Positions 33,772 to 43,235 of a stretch of 54,733 bases of DNA are shown piece after piece. The translations under genes were made by a program, and so were the position numbers. Source of the DNA: CADCTB01 sp964479465 (GTDB lineage Bacteria; Actinomycetota; Acidimicrobiia; Acidimicrobiales; AC-14); NCBI GenBank assembly GCA_964479465.1, contig CAYZMG010000021.1:1-54733 (forward strand), read 5' to 3'. The notes below the pieces were generated by a model. That model saw only the letters and a program-made list of their open reading frames with translations, had not been told where the DNA came from and ran no database searches. How positions within the stretch are numbered: position 1 is the stretch's first letter; each line of letters starts with the position of its first letter.

Positions 33772-34640
33772 CGGGCGGGTGCCCCCGCGGCGCCGCCGGC
33801 GGTGCCGATGGGCACGGCAAAGCCGATGCCGATGAACTCGTCGTCCCCTCCGGGGTTGGCCAAACCTGTCACGATGCCGATCACCTGACCGTTGCGGTTG
33901 AGGAGCGGACCGCCCGAGTTTCCTGGGTTCACCGCTGCGTCGAACTGGATCATGCCCCCGATGCTGCGGCCGTTGGCCAAGGGGAAGTTGCGGTCGAGGC
34001 CGGAGACGACCCCTGCGGACAGGGAACCCACCAGGCCCAGGGGGTGCCCGACGGCAAAGACCTCGTCGCCCACCCGGGCCCCGCCGCCAAGCACCGCGGG
34101 CACGACCACCTCGGGCAGCTGGGCCGGGCTGAGCACGGCGATGTCGTTGGCGGCGTCGGCCGACTTGATCGCCGCCGGCGACCTGGTGCCGTCGGAGAAC
34201 GACACCGAGATGCTGCCGGCGCCCTCGACGACGTGCAGGGAAGTGAGGATGTCGCCCTCGGCGTTGACGATGACTCCCGTGCCGACTCCCGACCTGCCGG
34301 CGCCTGGCCGCTGGGTCTCGATCACCACCAGCGGAGGAACAATGGCCTCATAGACGGTGACGCTGGGCGGCGGCTGGGCCTGGAGGGCCTCGACGGCGGC
34401 GCCGACCTTCTGGTCGACGATGCCATTCACGTCCGCCTCGCTGGTCGCCGGTCTGGACGTCACCCGCTGGTTCAGGACGACGAGCGCGGCGCACACCAGA
34501 ACCACGGCAACTCCTGCCGGCCACCACCGCAGCCAGCGGCGGGGGCGGGCCGGCGGTTCGGGTTCGGCCGGCGCGGCCGGGGTGAGTCGCAGGTCCGCCG
34601 GCGCCCCCCGATGCCTCATTGTCAGGACGTTAATAGCCAT
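33768..34640 (-). CDS. Membrane-anchored trypsin-like serine protease (HtrA-like, no PDZ)
   Basis: 290 residues. A basic, Pro-rich cytoplasmic N-terminus, one TM helix (about 42-58), then a chymotrypsin-fold domain with His136 (TSLHVVEG), Asp166 (ANDIAVL) and Ser242 (NPGNSGGPLL). There is no PDZ domain; the protein stops soon after FIGIGFAVP with a Gly/Ala tail. As first gene of the MoxR-DUF58-VWA operon it may be the extracytoplasmic effector or quality-control protease of that system (inference). Confidence 0.88.
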
Positions 34641-34791
34641 CTCGGCACTAGCTGCAGCGGCCGGGCGACCCTGGGAATTCGCTGTGAAATCGCCGGAAGT
34701 GGCCTCGCAGCAGCAGAAAGGCGCGTTTGCATCAGAGATTACAAGCGACCACCTCTACGCCGACGGCACTGCAGCAGCCGATAGTCCGTGC

Positions 34792-37303
34792 ATGAACAAG
34801 GACGCTCGGCACGCGTCGGGTGGTTCCGACGTCGCCAATACCAAGGACCGCTCGCGCCACAGCGCCGTCGATTCGGACCGAACGAGCCGGCGCCAGCGGC
34901 CGTCGACGTGGGGACTCGTGGTGTTCCTCGCCCTGGCCGTGCCGACGGTGACGGGGACCGCCTTCGCCCGGAACGGCGTACGGCACGAGGAGCAGCGGAT
35001 CCTACGGGAGCGCTCAGCCGAGGCCGTGGCCCTGCTCTCTAGCTCGTTGCAGACGTCCCAGGCCTCGCTCTACATCGTCGGCTCGCTCGCCGCAGCCCAG
35101 GACTACAGCGCCTTCGAGCGGAGCGCCGGCCTCCTGCTCCAGATGGGAGGACCCGGCTCGACNNNNNNNNNNGACGCTCGGCACCGCCAGCGTCGAGGGC
35201 GGCGCCTTTGTCATCACCGCCGCCGCCGGCGGGCCGGCCGTCGGCGACCGCCTGGCCGGCGAGCAGGCCGAGCTCGCGGCCAGGGCACTGAGCGCAAAGC
35301 AGCTGGTGGCCGGAGTGATCGACGGTGTCGCCGGGGCACCCAATGTGAAGACCATGGTCGTCGTCCCTCTCCCGGCCAGGACGCCGATGGTTGCCTTTCA
35401 GGAGGGCATGTGGACCTCCGACCGGAAGATGCCTCCCACGCCCAACTCGCCGTTCCGCGAGCTTCGCGGCGCCGTCTACGCCTCCTCCGAGCCTGACCCG
35501 GCCAAGCTCATCCTGACCACCGAGGACCGGCTTCCGATGACGGGGCACGTGGAGCACGTGAGCTTCCCCGTGGGGGCCGACGAGTGGACGCTCCTCGTCG
35601 CCGCCCGCGGCTCCCTCGTCGGCGAGTTCGCCCAGTGGGCCCCGTGGATCCTCCTCGGCGTCGGGCTGCTGGCCGCCGCCCTTGCTGCGGCCGCAGTGGA
35701 GACCCAGACCCGGCGGGGTACGTTCGCCCAGGCGACGGTCGCCGTCCGCACCGCGGAGCTCGAGGACACCCGCCACTTCCTCGAGCGCCTCTTCGCCGCC
35801 GGGCCGACGGCGGTCCTCCGCATCGACGCCGCCGACGCCGCCGACCAGGTCGTCTACGTCAGCCCGAACATGGAACGGGTCCTGGGCATCGACCTCGAAG
35901 AGAAGATCACCACCGGCACGTTCGAGGAGTGGGTCCACCCCGAGGACCTGACCCTGGTCCGCGAGACCGGCGCCCGCCTCTCCGCCGGCGAACCCTGCGA
36001 CGAGATCGAGTTCCGCCTCCGCCAACCCAACGGGTCCTACAAGTGGGTGTCGGCGCTGTGGATGGAGGACCACGCCGAGACCGGCGGCCGTCAGCCGGTC
36101 GTGGTCTACCTCAACGACATCACCGCCCGCCGGCGGAGCGAGGAGGAGATCCGCAAGGCACAACAGGTGTCAGAGGCGGCCAACCGCTCGAAGAGCGAGT
36201 TCCTGTCCCGCATGAGCCACGAGCTGCGGACACCACTGAACTCTGTGCTCGGCTTCGGCCAGCTGCTGGAGATCGACCCGCTGACGCCCGATCAGCGGGA
36301 GTCGGTCGAGCAGATCATGCATGCCGGCCGCCACCTCCTGGGCCTGATCAACGAGGTGCTCGACATCACCCGGATCGAGTCGGGCAAGCTCCTGCTCTCC
36401 TCCGAGCCCGTGCCCGTGGTCGACCTCGTGCGGGACGCCGTCGACCTCATCCGCCCCCTCGCCGACCAGCGCCAGATCAACGTCGTGGCCGACTATGCCG
36501 GGATGACCGGCCACTACATCTATGCCGACCAGCAGCGCGCCAAGCAGGTCCTCATTAACCTGCTGTCCAACGCGGTGAAGTACAACCGTCTGCGCGGCAC
36601 CGTCGCCATCTCCTGCTTCGCCCCGGACGACACTCACGTCCGCATCGACGTCTCCGACACCGGCCCCGGCATCCGGGACGACCAGATCGGCAAGCTCTTC
36701 GCCCCGTTCGAGCGGCTCGACGCCGCCCAGACCGAGGTCGAGGGCACGGGGATCGGCCTGACGCTCTCCCGGTACCTCACCCAGGCCATGGGAGGCACGC
36801 TCGATGTCGAAAGCGTCGTCGAGCAGGGAAGCACGTTCTCCGTGAACCTGCCCGCCGCGGAGGCACCGGTGAGGCGCTTCGAGCGGCTCTACGACGGGAA
36901 TGGCACGGCCGAGGTTGCGGAGAACGGACTACGGCGCAAGGTGCTGTGCATCGAGGACAACGTCGCCAACCTCACGCTGGTCAAGCGGATCCTCGATCGC
37001 CGGCCCGACATCGAGGTGGTCGCCGCCAACCAGGGAGCCTTGGGCGTCGAGCTGGCAACCAAGCTCCAGCCGGCGCTCGTCCTCCTCGACCTGCACCTCC
37101 CCGACATCTCCGGCGAGCAGATCCTGCACCGCCTCCGCTCCGACAAGGCGACGTCCTCGATCCCGGTCGCCATCCTCTCCGCCGACGCCACCATCGGCCA
37201 GTCGCAGCGCCTTCTCGCCGCCGGCGCTGTCGCCTACATGTCCAAGCCCCTTGACGTCTCCGAGCTCCTGCGGCTCGTCGACGAGAAGGTCACGCAGGGC
37301 TGA
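34792..37303 (+). CDS. Hybrid sensor histidine kinase (CHASE-like, PAS, HK, receiver), with assembly gap
   Basis: The gene opens at ATG 34792 and crosses the run of N; the two sides are in different frames only because the gap length is unknown. In order: TM (TWGLVVFLALAVPTVTG), an extracellular CHASE-like domain that spans the gap, a second TM (FAQWAPWILLGVGLLAAAL), a PAS domain (FEEWVHPEDLTLV, VVYLNDITARRR), HisKA with SRMSHELRTPLNSVLGF, HATPase with NLLSNAVKYN and DTGPGIRDD, and a C-terminal receiver (VLCIEDNVANLTLV, phospho-acceptor in LVLLDLHLPDI, Lys in SKPLD). Divergent from the protease operon. Followed after five bases by a second kinase. Confidence 0.9.
35163..35172. other. Assembly gap (10 N)
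   Basis: Ten unknown bases inside the sensor domain of the hybrid kinase gene. Gap size is conventional rather than measured, since the reading frame does not continue across ten bases. Confidence 0.99.
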
Positions 37304-37308
37304 GCACC

Positions 37309-39210
37309 ATGATTGGCATTTCTCACGACGTCATCGGCGACCGCCAGGCGCCCTTCCCCGTGCTTCCGGAGGCGGTCCGCCGGTCGCGGGTGCTGGTCGT
37401 CGACGACAATCCAGCCAACGTCCTGCTCCTGCAGCGCCTCCTGCAGGCGGCGGGCCTGGAGTACGTCGAGGGCTACACCGACCCCCGTACCGGTCTCGAG
37501 CGCTGCGTCGAGGCGGTGCCCGACCTTCTCCTCCTCGACCTCCACATGCCCCCGCCGAACGGCTTCGAGGTGATGGAGGCGCTCCACTCGCGGCTGCCAC
37601 CGGAGGTCTTCCTGCCCGTCCTGGTGCTCACCGCCGACGCCGGCGGGGACATCAAGCGTCAGGCGCTCGCCGCCGGCGCCAAGGACTTCCTGACCAAGCC
37701 GCTGGACAACGTCGAGGTCGTCCTGCGGGTCAGGAACCTGCTCGAAACCCAGCAGCTCGTCTGTCACCTGGGCGATGCTGCGGCGCGCGAGCGCGCCCTC
37801 CGCCATGCGGCAGCGGCTGTGGGAGCGGCCGGCGCCGATCGCGCCGCCATCGAGGCGGCAGCTTCCGATGCGGCTCGTTCCCTCCTCGGACCGCTTTACG
37901 GCATGGAGGTAGCCCTCACGACCGGCGCCCAGCCTCCGTCCGGCGACGCCATCCTCACCGTCCCGATGGCGACACGGGGCACGGCCTACGGGACCATCGC
38001 CGTCATCGGCCCCCGCCCGCCGCCCCCGGAAGTCGTCGACGCCCTGAGGACGCTGGCCGCCCAGGTCGCCTTGGCCCTGGAGAGCGCGACCCTCACCGAG
38101 AACCTCCGGCGCCGGGAACGGGAGGAGGCGGCCGCCGTGCTCGTCCAGCAGTCATCCGACGTCATCACTGTCGTCGACTCCGACCTGATCATCCGGTTCC
38201 AGACCCCCTCGGCCGGCCCCGTGCTGGGCTACGGGCCCGACGCCCTGATCGGCACCCGCCTGATCGACCTGGTCACGCCCGACCAGCACGCATCCGCACA
38301 GGAGCACTACGCCCGTGTGGGCCTCACGCCCGGCGCCGGCGCGCCTGTCGAGTGGGCGATGCGCCGCGCCGACGGGACGTGCATCCCGGTCGAGGCGGTG
38401 AGCAACAACCTTCTCGACGATCCCCGTGTCGACGGGATCGTCGTGACGATCCGCGACATCAGCGACCAGAGGGCGTTCGAGGAGGGGCTCAAGCGCCAGG
38501 TCGAGGAGCTGCGCGAGCTCGACCGCCTGCAGCACGAGCTGGTCTCCACCGTCTCGCATGAGCTCCGGACGCCGCTCACCAGCATCCTGGGCCACACCGA
38601 GATGCTCGCCGACGGCGACGCCGGGCCCATCACCTCGGAGCAGGAGCACGTCGTCGCCGTCATCGACCGCAACAGCCATCGTCTGCTCGCCCTGATCGAG
38701 GACCTGCTGACGATGGGGCGCGTTGAGTCGCGGGGGCTCGACCTGAATCCGGGCCCGGTGGATGTGGCCGCTCTCGTGGACGGGCTGACCGAGGCGATCC
38801 GGCCCACGGTGGCGGCGCGGGCCCAGACGCTCACGATCGACCTCGATGCCGAGCCCGGGAACGTCGTGGCCGACGGCTCGCTCCTGGAGCGAGCGCTTCT
38901 GAACCTGCTGTCCAACGCGATCAAGTTCACGCCGGAGGGGGGAACGGTGACGCTGTCGGTCCGCAGGAACGGTCCCGAGATGACCTTCGCCGTCGTCGAC
39001 ACCGGCATCGGCATCTCCTGCGAGGATCAGAAGCGCCTCTTCACCCGCTTCTTCCGGTCGGCCGTGGCGACGGTCAATGCCATCCCCGGGACGGGCCTGG
39101 GCCTCTCGATCGTGAAGCAGATCGTCGACGCCCACCGAGGGTCGATCACTATCGACTCGGTTCCCGACCAGGGCACCACGGTGAGGTTCACCATCCCTAC
39201 CGCCGAGTAG
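37309..39210 (+). CDS. Hybrid kinase: receiver-GAF-PAS-histidine kinase
   Basis: 633 residues, no TM segment. An N-terminal receiver (RVLVVDDNPANVLLLQRLL, phospho-acceptor Asp77 in LLLLDLHMP, Lys in LTKPLD), then a GAF-like domain (about 160-265), a PAS domain (QQSSDVITVVDSDLIIRFQ to VVTIRDISDQRAFEE), HisKA (VSTVSHELRTPLTSILGHTE), and HATPase (NLLSNAIKFTPEGG, DTGIGISCEDQ, GTGLGLSIVKQIV). The N-terminal receiver could accept phosphate from the membrane kinase upstream, giving a two-kinase relay. No separate DNA-binding response regulator is nearby. Confidence 0.93.
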   Translation: MIGISHDVIGDRQAPFPVLPEAVRRSRVLVVDDNPANVLLLQRLLQAAGLEYVEGYTDPRTGLERCVEAVPDLLLLDLHMPPPNGFEVMEALHSRLPPEVFLPVLVLTADAGGDIKRQALAAGAKDFLTKPLDNVEVVLRVRNLLETQQLVCHLGDAAARERALRHAAAAVGAAGADRAAIEAAASDAARSLLGPLYGMEVALTTGAQPPSGDAILTVPMATRGTAYGTIAVIGPRPPPPEVVDALRTLAAQVALALESATLTENLRRREREEAAAVLVQQSSDVITVVDSDLIIRFQTPSAGPVLGYGPDALIGTRLIDLVTPDQHASAQEHYARVGLTPGAGAPVEWAMRRADGTCIPVEAVSNNLLDDPRVDGIVVTIRDISDQRAFEEGLKRQVEELRELDRLQHELVSTVSHELRTPLTSILGHTEMLADGDAGPITSEQEHVVAVIDRNSHRLLALIEDLLTMGRVESRGLDLNPGPVDVAALVDGLTEAIRPTVAARAQTLTIDLDAEPGNVVADGSLLERALLNLLSNAIKFTPEGGTVTLSVRRNGPEMTFAVVDTGIGISCEDQKRLFTRFFRSAVATVNAIPGTGLGLSIVKQIVDAHRGSITIDSVPDQGTTVRFTIPTAE

Positions 39211-39214
39211 CGCC

Positions 39215-39457
39215 TCAGCGCCGCCGGCGCAGCGGGGGAAGGACCGCCGGCGGGTTCCGCCGGGGCGGCAGCTCGGCCAACAGCTCAGTGGTGGCGGCGG
39301 CGATGCGCTCGATGGCCTGCTCGATGGCCGGCTGGGCCATCTGGCCGGCGGTGGAGATGGATGCGACCTTGCGCACGTACTGGCGGGCGGCGGAGGTGAC
39401 CTCCTCGGCGGTGGCGGGAGGCTCGAGGCCGCGCAGCGGTGTGATGTTCCGGCACAT
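39215..39457 (-). CDS. DUF2277 protein
   Basis: 80 residues. MCRNITPLRGLEPPATAEEV and AARQYVRKVASISTAGQMAQ match the small DUF2277 family, with the invariant MCRNI start; the family is common in actinobacteria and of unknown function. It is transcribed in the same direction as the radical SAM cluster and follows it by 23 bases, but is probably a separate housekeeping-type gene. Confidence 0.85.
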   Translation of the reverse strand: MCRNITPLRGLEPPATAEEVTSAARQYVRKVASISTAGQMAQPAIEQAIERIAAATTELLAELPPRRNPPAVLPPLRRRR

Positions 39458-39480
39458 GGACCTCGACGATACGGCGGCGA

Positions 39481-40884
39481 TCAGCTGCCGGCGAGCTCTT
39501 CGAGGAAGGCCGCAGCCGAGAAGTCCGGCCCGAACAGCTGGCCACCGAGCACGTCCAGGGCCGCCAGCTCCTCAGGGTTGACGACGTGGGCGACGACGCG
39601 GACGGAGTCGCCTCCCAGGACGCCGCCATAGCCGCGGAGCAGGCGCTGGGCTTCTGCCGCCGGCGGCCGCCCGGGCCGGCCCTCGGCAAAGACACGGAGC
39701 ACGAGCTCGACGGCGCTCATCACCGGCTCGGCCAGCGTCGAGATACGGCGCTCCGCCGCCGGGACCTCGCCGGCGCCGGCGATCTCGACCGACCCGGTCG
39801 CACCGTCGACCACCACCCGCCGGCCCGTGAGCGCGGCCCGGGCGCCGGCCACGCCGCACACGAACGGCACGCCGAGCTCACGGCACAGAACCGCCACGTG
39901 GCTGAGAGGGGACGAATCCCGCTCCATGACGACGCCGGCGTGACTGAGGACGATCCCGTAGTCAGCGGGCGTGAGGTGGTCGACCACGGCGATCCCGCCC
40001 GGCTCGCCGGCCATGCCGGCGACCCGTCCGCCGCCACAGGGCCGGCCGCGCAGTGCCGCCGGGCCCGAGCGGCCCTGGGAGCGGGATGGAGGGGCGGGCG
40101 CTCCGCCGGCCGGCGCCGTCCCGACGTGGGTGAGCGGGCGGCACTGGAGGATGACGGCCTCGGCGCCGGCGGACGGCAGGGCGAACTCCACGTCGACGTC
40201 CGCCCCCAAGCGGTCGCCGAAGCGTTGCGCCGCTCGGTGGACGGACTCCAGGGAGGTGGCCAGCGCCGGCGCCTCTTTGATGCCGACCCATGCACCGGAC
40301 CGCCGGCGGGCCTGGAGCTTCACCGTCCCGCCACCGACGAGGGCCTCCGGCCCCTCGTTGGTCAGGTCGGCCCGCGGGCCGGCGGCTCCCGTCACCGGGT
40401 CGACGCTCACGTAGACGCCGTACCAGTCGGCGGCGACCTGGCGTTGCAGCAGGAGGGCGAGCGAGAGGTCAAGCGGTTCGGCGCCCATCCGCAGGAGGTA
40501 GCCGAGAGCCGCCGGCGTGAACGCCGAGCGCCAGCAGGTGGCGATGGCGCCGGCCAGGTCGGCCGGCGAAGCGATGTCGAGCACGCTGACGAACACACCG
40601 GGGAAGGCCGCCACAAGCCCGTCCTCCATGGCCGACGACGACCGGCACACGACCTGCGTGACCTCCAAGCGGGCGAAGGCGGCCTCCGCCTCGGCCGACG
40701 CCAGCGCCTCCAAGGCCGGCGAGCGCATCCCCTCGGTGATCGACGCGGCCACGGCGAGGGCCTGGGCGGGGTCGAGCCGGAGCGCCGAGGCTTCGAGGTA
40801 GCGGGCCTGCCCGATCGCGCCGCTGGCATCCACCGCGGCCCAGAACCGCTCGGCAGGCACCACCAGGCCTCCTGGCGTCGCCAC
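39481..40884 (-). CDS. PEP-synthase/rifampin-phosphotransferase-like protein lacking the central domain
   Basis: The first ~275 residues are a PPDK/PpsA ATP-grasp domain (VVCRSSSAMEDGLVAAFPG, ALLLQRQVAADWYGVYVS, DVDVEFALPSAG, ILQCRPLTH). After a Gly/Pro linker comes the swivelling phosphohistidine domain (GVVMERDSSPLSHVAVLCRE), with the catalytic His in SPLSH. An ~85-residue tail follows. Neither the PEP TIM barrel of PEP synthase nor the ~420-residue substrate domain of rifampin phosphotransferase is present. Codons in frame upstream to about 40970 (SRVGRKAALLGWAAAQG) look homologous, so the true start is likely a rare codon near the radical SAM stop. Expected chemistry: ATP to phospho-His to an acceptor. 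Confidence 0.78.
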   Translation of the reverse strand: MATPGGLVVPAERFWAAVDASGAIGQARYLEASALRLDPAQALAVAASITEGMRSPALEALASAEAEAAFARLEVTQVVCRSSSAMEDGLVAAFPGVFVSVLDIASPADLAGAIATCWRSAFTPAALGYLLRMGAEPLDLSLALLLQRQVAADWYGVYVSVDPVTGAAGPRADLTNEGPEALVGGGTVKLQARRRSGAWVGIKEAPALATSLESVHRAAQRFGDRLGADVDVEFALPSAGAEAVILQCRPLTHVGTAPAGGAPAPPSRSQGRSGPAALRGRPCGGGRVAGMAGEPGGIAVVDHLTPADYGIVLSHAGVVMERDSSPLSHVAVLCRELGVPFVCGVAGARAALTGRRVVVDGATGSVEIAGAGEVPAAERRISTLAEPVMSAVELVLRVFAEGRPGRPPAAEAQRLLRGYGGVLGGDSVRVVAHVVNPEELAALDVLGGQLFGPDFSAAAFLEELAGS

Positions 40885-40967
40885 CCCCTGCGCGGCCGCC
40901 CAGCCCAGGAGCGCGGCCTTCCGCCCGACGCGCGAAAGGGGCTCCGACGCGCAGTCAGCGAGAGGAA

Positions 40968-42224
40968 TCAGATGGGCGCGCCGATCCAGGTGCAGAGGTA
41001 GTCCATGTGAACGAGGCGGGTTTCAGACTCCAGCACCGGGCGCTGAGGGAAGGTGTGAGCCGGCGCCTGGCGGACCGGGCAGTAGGGGTCGCGGGCCCGG
41101 AACGTGCGGGTGCCCGTCTCGTGGAACGCGTAGAGGTAGGAGCGGCCGGCGCATCCGCCACCGCATTGGGCCAGCTTCGGGCAGCCCTCACAGCCGGAGA
41201 CGTGGTCCGGGTTGGCGTTGCGCTGGCGGAAGACGCGGAACTGCGGGCTGAGGATGATGTCGATGAGGTCGTGCTTCAGCAGGTCGATCGGCGCCTTGTA
41301 ATCGTGCAGGTAGACGCACGGGCTCACGTGGATGGCGCCCTCGGGCGTGATCGAGTGGATGCGGAACGACGTCCGGCCGCAGGGGCACCGCTTGGCACCC
41401 TGGAAGTCGGTCACCGCCGCGATGGGCGGCTCGCCCAGGTCGATGGGACGGCAGAGCTCCAGGAGGCGGGAGAAGCCGGCGTAGTACATCTCCGGCGGGA
41501 GCGCCGACTCCATGTGCTGCGGTTGGACGGGCTTCACCGGATTGATGCGGACGTTGGCGCCGTAGCGCTTGGCCAGGGCAACAAGGCGCTCGATATTGGG
41601 AACGGTGAAGTTCCACTTCATCCCGCACATGATCGCCGTGTGCGGCTTGTCGTGGCGCTGGCAGATCTCCAGTGACTCGACGGCTTGGTGGTAGATGTTG
41701 GCGCCCCGGTTGCGGTTGTGCTCCTCGGGGTCCGGTGAGTCGAAGGACACGTCGACGTCGTTGAGCCGGTCGAACGCGTCCCGGTGGTCGCGGTACAACC
41801 GCAGGATCGTGATACCGCTGGTGGTGAGGCCCACGATGATGCCGGCGTCGGTCAGCCGCTCGATGATGTCGGGCAGCAGCGTCGCCTTCGGATTGGCGCC
41901 GTTGGTGTACAGCGGCTCGTTGCCGCCGAGGTTGACAGTCTCGACGCCGTTGATCGCTAGCTGCTCGACGACGCGATCGATCATCTCCACGGTCATGTCG
42001 GCGCCCTTCTGGCGGGCGTTCATGCTGTAGCAGTGCGTGCACCGGTACGGACAGTCGTTGCCCAGCGTCCAGCCGATGTTGCGGATGGTGGGCGGCGCCT
42101 CGGGAAGGTCACCGAACTCGTCGGTGGGCCCGGTGTTCAGGCCGTAGTGGTCGAAGGGGTCGTAGGCGTCGGAGACCTGGATGAGCGCCCGCCCAAGCAG
42201 GGGATTGGCCGTCTTCCCGTCCAT
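40968..42224 (-). CDS. Radical SAM enzyme with SPASM-type C-terminus
   Basis: 418 residues. Cys58, Cys62 and Cys65 form the CPYRCTHC cluster motif; GGNEPLY follows as the SAM-binding GGE-like element. The C-terminus has a Cys-rich SPASM region: KRCPCGRTSF, HVSPCVYLHD, SGCEGCPKLAQCGGGCAGR and DPYCPVR, enough for two auxiliary [4Fe-4S] clusters. ATG 42224 has GAGGGG five bases upstream; the frame is open to 42275. SPASM enzymes modify peptides or act on sugars and alcohols; which applies here is unknown. It follows the helical protein gene by 20 bases. Confidence 0.88.
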   Translation of the reverse strand: MDGKTANPLLGRALIQVSDAYDPFDHYGLNTGPTDEFGDLPEAPPTIRNIGWTLGNDCPYRCTHCYSMNARQKGADMTVEMIDRVVEQLAINGVETVNLGGNEPLYTNGANPKATLLPDIIERLTDAGIIVGLTTSGITILRLYRDHRDAFDRLNDVDVSFDSPDPEEHNRNRGANIYHQAVESLEICQRHDKPHTAIMCGMKWNFTVPNIERLVALAKRYGANVRINPVKPVQPQHMESALPPEMYYAGFSRLLELCRPIDLGEPPIAAVTDFQGAKRCPCGRTSFRIHSITPEGAIHVSPCVYLHDYKAPIDLLKHDLIDIILSPQFRVFRQRNANPDHVSGCEGCPKLAQCGGGCAGRSYLYAFHETGTRTFRARDPYCPVRQAPAHTFPQRPVLESETRLVHMDYLCTWIGAPI

Positions 42225-42244
42225 TGCCCGCCCCTCGCAGTCCT

Positions 42245-43231
42245 TCAGGTGGACCGTAGCACCGGCCGGCGCCACTCCGCCGCAGCGGCCAGCGCCTCGA
42301 GGCCGTCACGTTCGATGTCCAGCCCCGTGAGCTCGGCACGGTCGCGCAGGTCGCGCAGCAGCCGCATCTTGGCCCGCCGGTTGAGGTCCTCCTGCGTGGC
42401 CAGAGCGCGGGTCAGGAGCACCTGCGATGTGAACGTGACGGCGTCGCCGGCAGGAAGCCGCTCGGCGAAGCACCGGCGGGCCTCGGCCTTGCGGGCGCGA
42501 TCGGCGGCCATGGCCTGGTTCAGCCGCCGGCGCTCAGCTTTGGCGCCGGCGGTCATCGTCGCGATGCGGGCGTCGATGGCGTCGAGCGTCTCGTGCTCAC
42601 GGAAGTCGACGTCCTCGGCACCGAGGTAACCGTGGTCGCGCCGGTGCCGCTCAAGGCGCCGGCGGTAGCGCTCCGCGGGGCCGCGCACCCGGAGCCGGGC
42701 GAGGGCCAGTTCCCGGGCCTTGATCTCCGACCACAGCGTGGGGCCGTCCGGTGACAGCAGGGCGTCGACACAGGCCGGCTCGTCGAGCAATGCCAGCAGC
42801 CGGGGCCGGAGGCTGTCGGGGAGGCAGAACTTCAGCCCCCCGAGAGCCTGGTAGTGGGCGGCACTGATGACGTACGGGACGACGTGGCCGGTCCCGGGCC
42901 GGCGGGCGAACGCCTTCGCCACGGCGTCGAGCATGGCGCCCGCGTCCAGGCTCCGCAGGTAGCAGACCGCCCACTCGGGGCCGGCGGTGAGCCGGCGCCC
43001 GACCTCGGCGTTGGCCGCGGCGAGGGCGCCGGCGTCGACCTCGAGCACGGCGCCGGCATCGACGAGGTTGGCGGCGAGTGGAGCGTGCCCCACGAGGAAC
43101 GCCCGCCGCGTCATCCGCAGGCGGATCTGGGCCATCTCCCGGGTGACCCTGCTGCGGTAGGCCGAAAGGTCGAAGCGCAGCGTCTCGCCGGCGATCGCCG
43201 CCGGCGCCAGCCAGTCCTCCTGCCAGTTCAG
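42245..43231 (-). CDS. Unknown helical protein, possible acceptor domain of a split phosphotransferase
   Basis: About 328 residues, almost all helical and Ala/Arg-rich, with no signal or TM segment. RYRRRLERHRRDHGYLGAED and DFREHETLDAIDARIATM resemble the helical segment (FLxxYGxRGxxEIDL) of the central domain of rifampin phosphotransferases and PEP-synthase-like enzymes. That is exactly the part missing from the protein encoded at 39481. The likely start is a CTG at 43231 with AGGTG upstream, five bases after the second radical SAM gene; the first ATG lies further in. Homology is a weak visual match. Confidence 0.5.
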   Translation of the reverse strand: MNWQEDWLAPAAIAGETLRFDLSAYRSRVTREMAQIRLRMTRRAFLVGHAPLAANLVDAGAVLEVDAGALAAANAEVGRRLTAGPEWAVCYLRSLDAGAMLDAVAKAFARRPGTGHVVPYVISAAHYQALGGLKFCLPDSLRPRLLALLDEPACVDALLSPDGPTLWSEIKARELALARLRVRGPAERYRRRLERHRRDHGYLGAEDVDFREHETLDAIDARIATMTAGAKAERRRLNQAMAADRARKAEARRCFAERLPAGDAVTFTSQVLLTRALATQEDLNRRAKMRLLRDLRDRAELTGLDIERDGLEALAAAAEWRRPVLRST

Positions 43232-43235
43232 TGGA

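Noticed and set aside
35163..35172. Natural frameshift in the hybrid kinase gene
   Set aside because: The frame change coincides exactly with a ten-N assembly gap, so it reflects unknown gap length.
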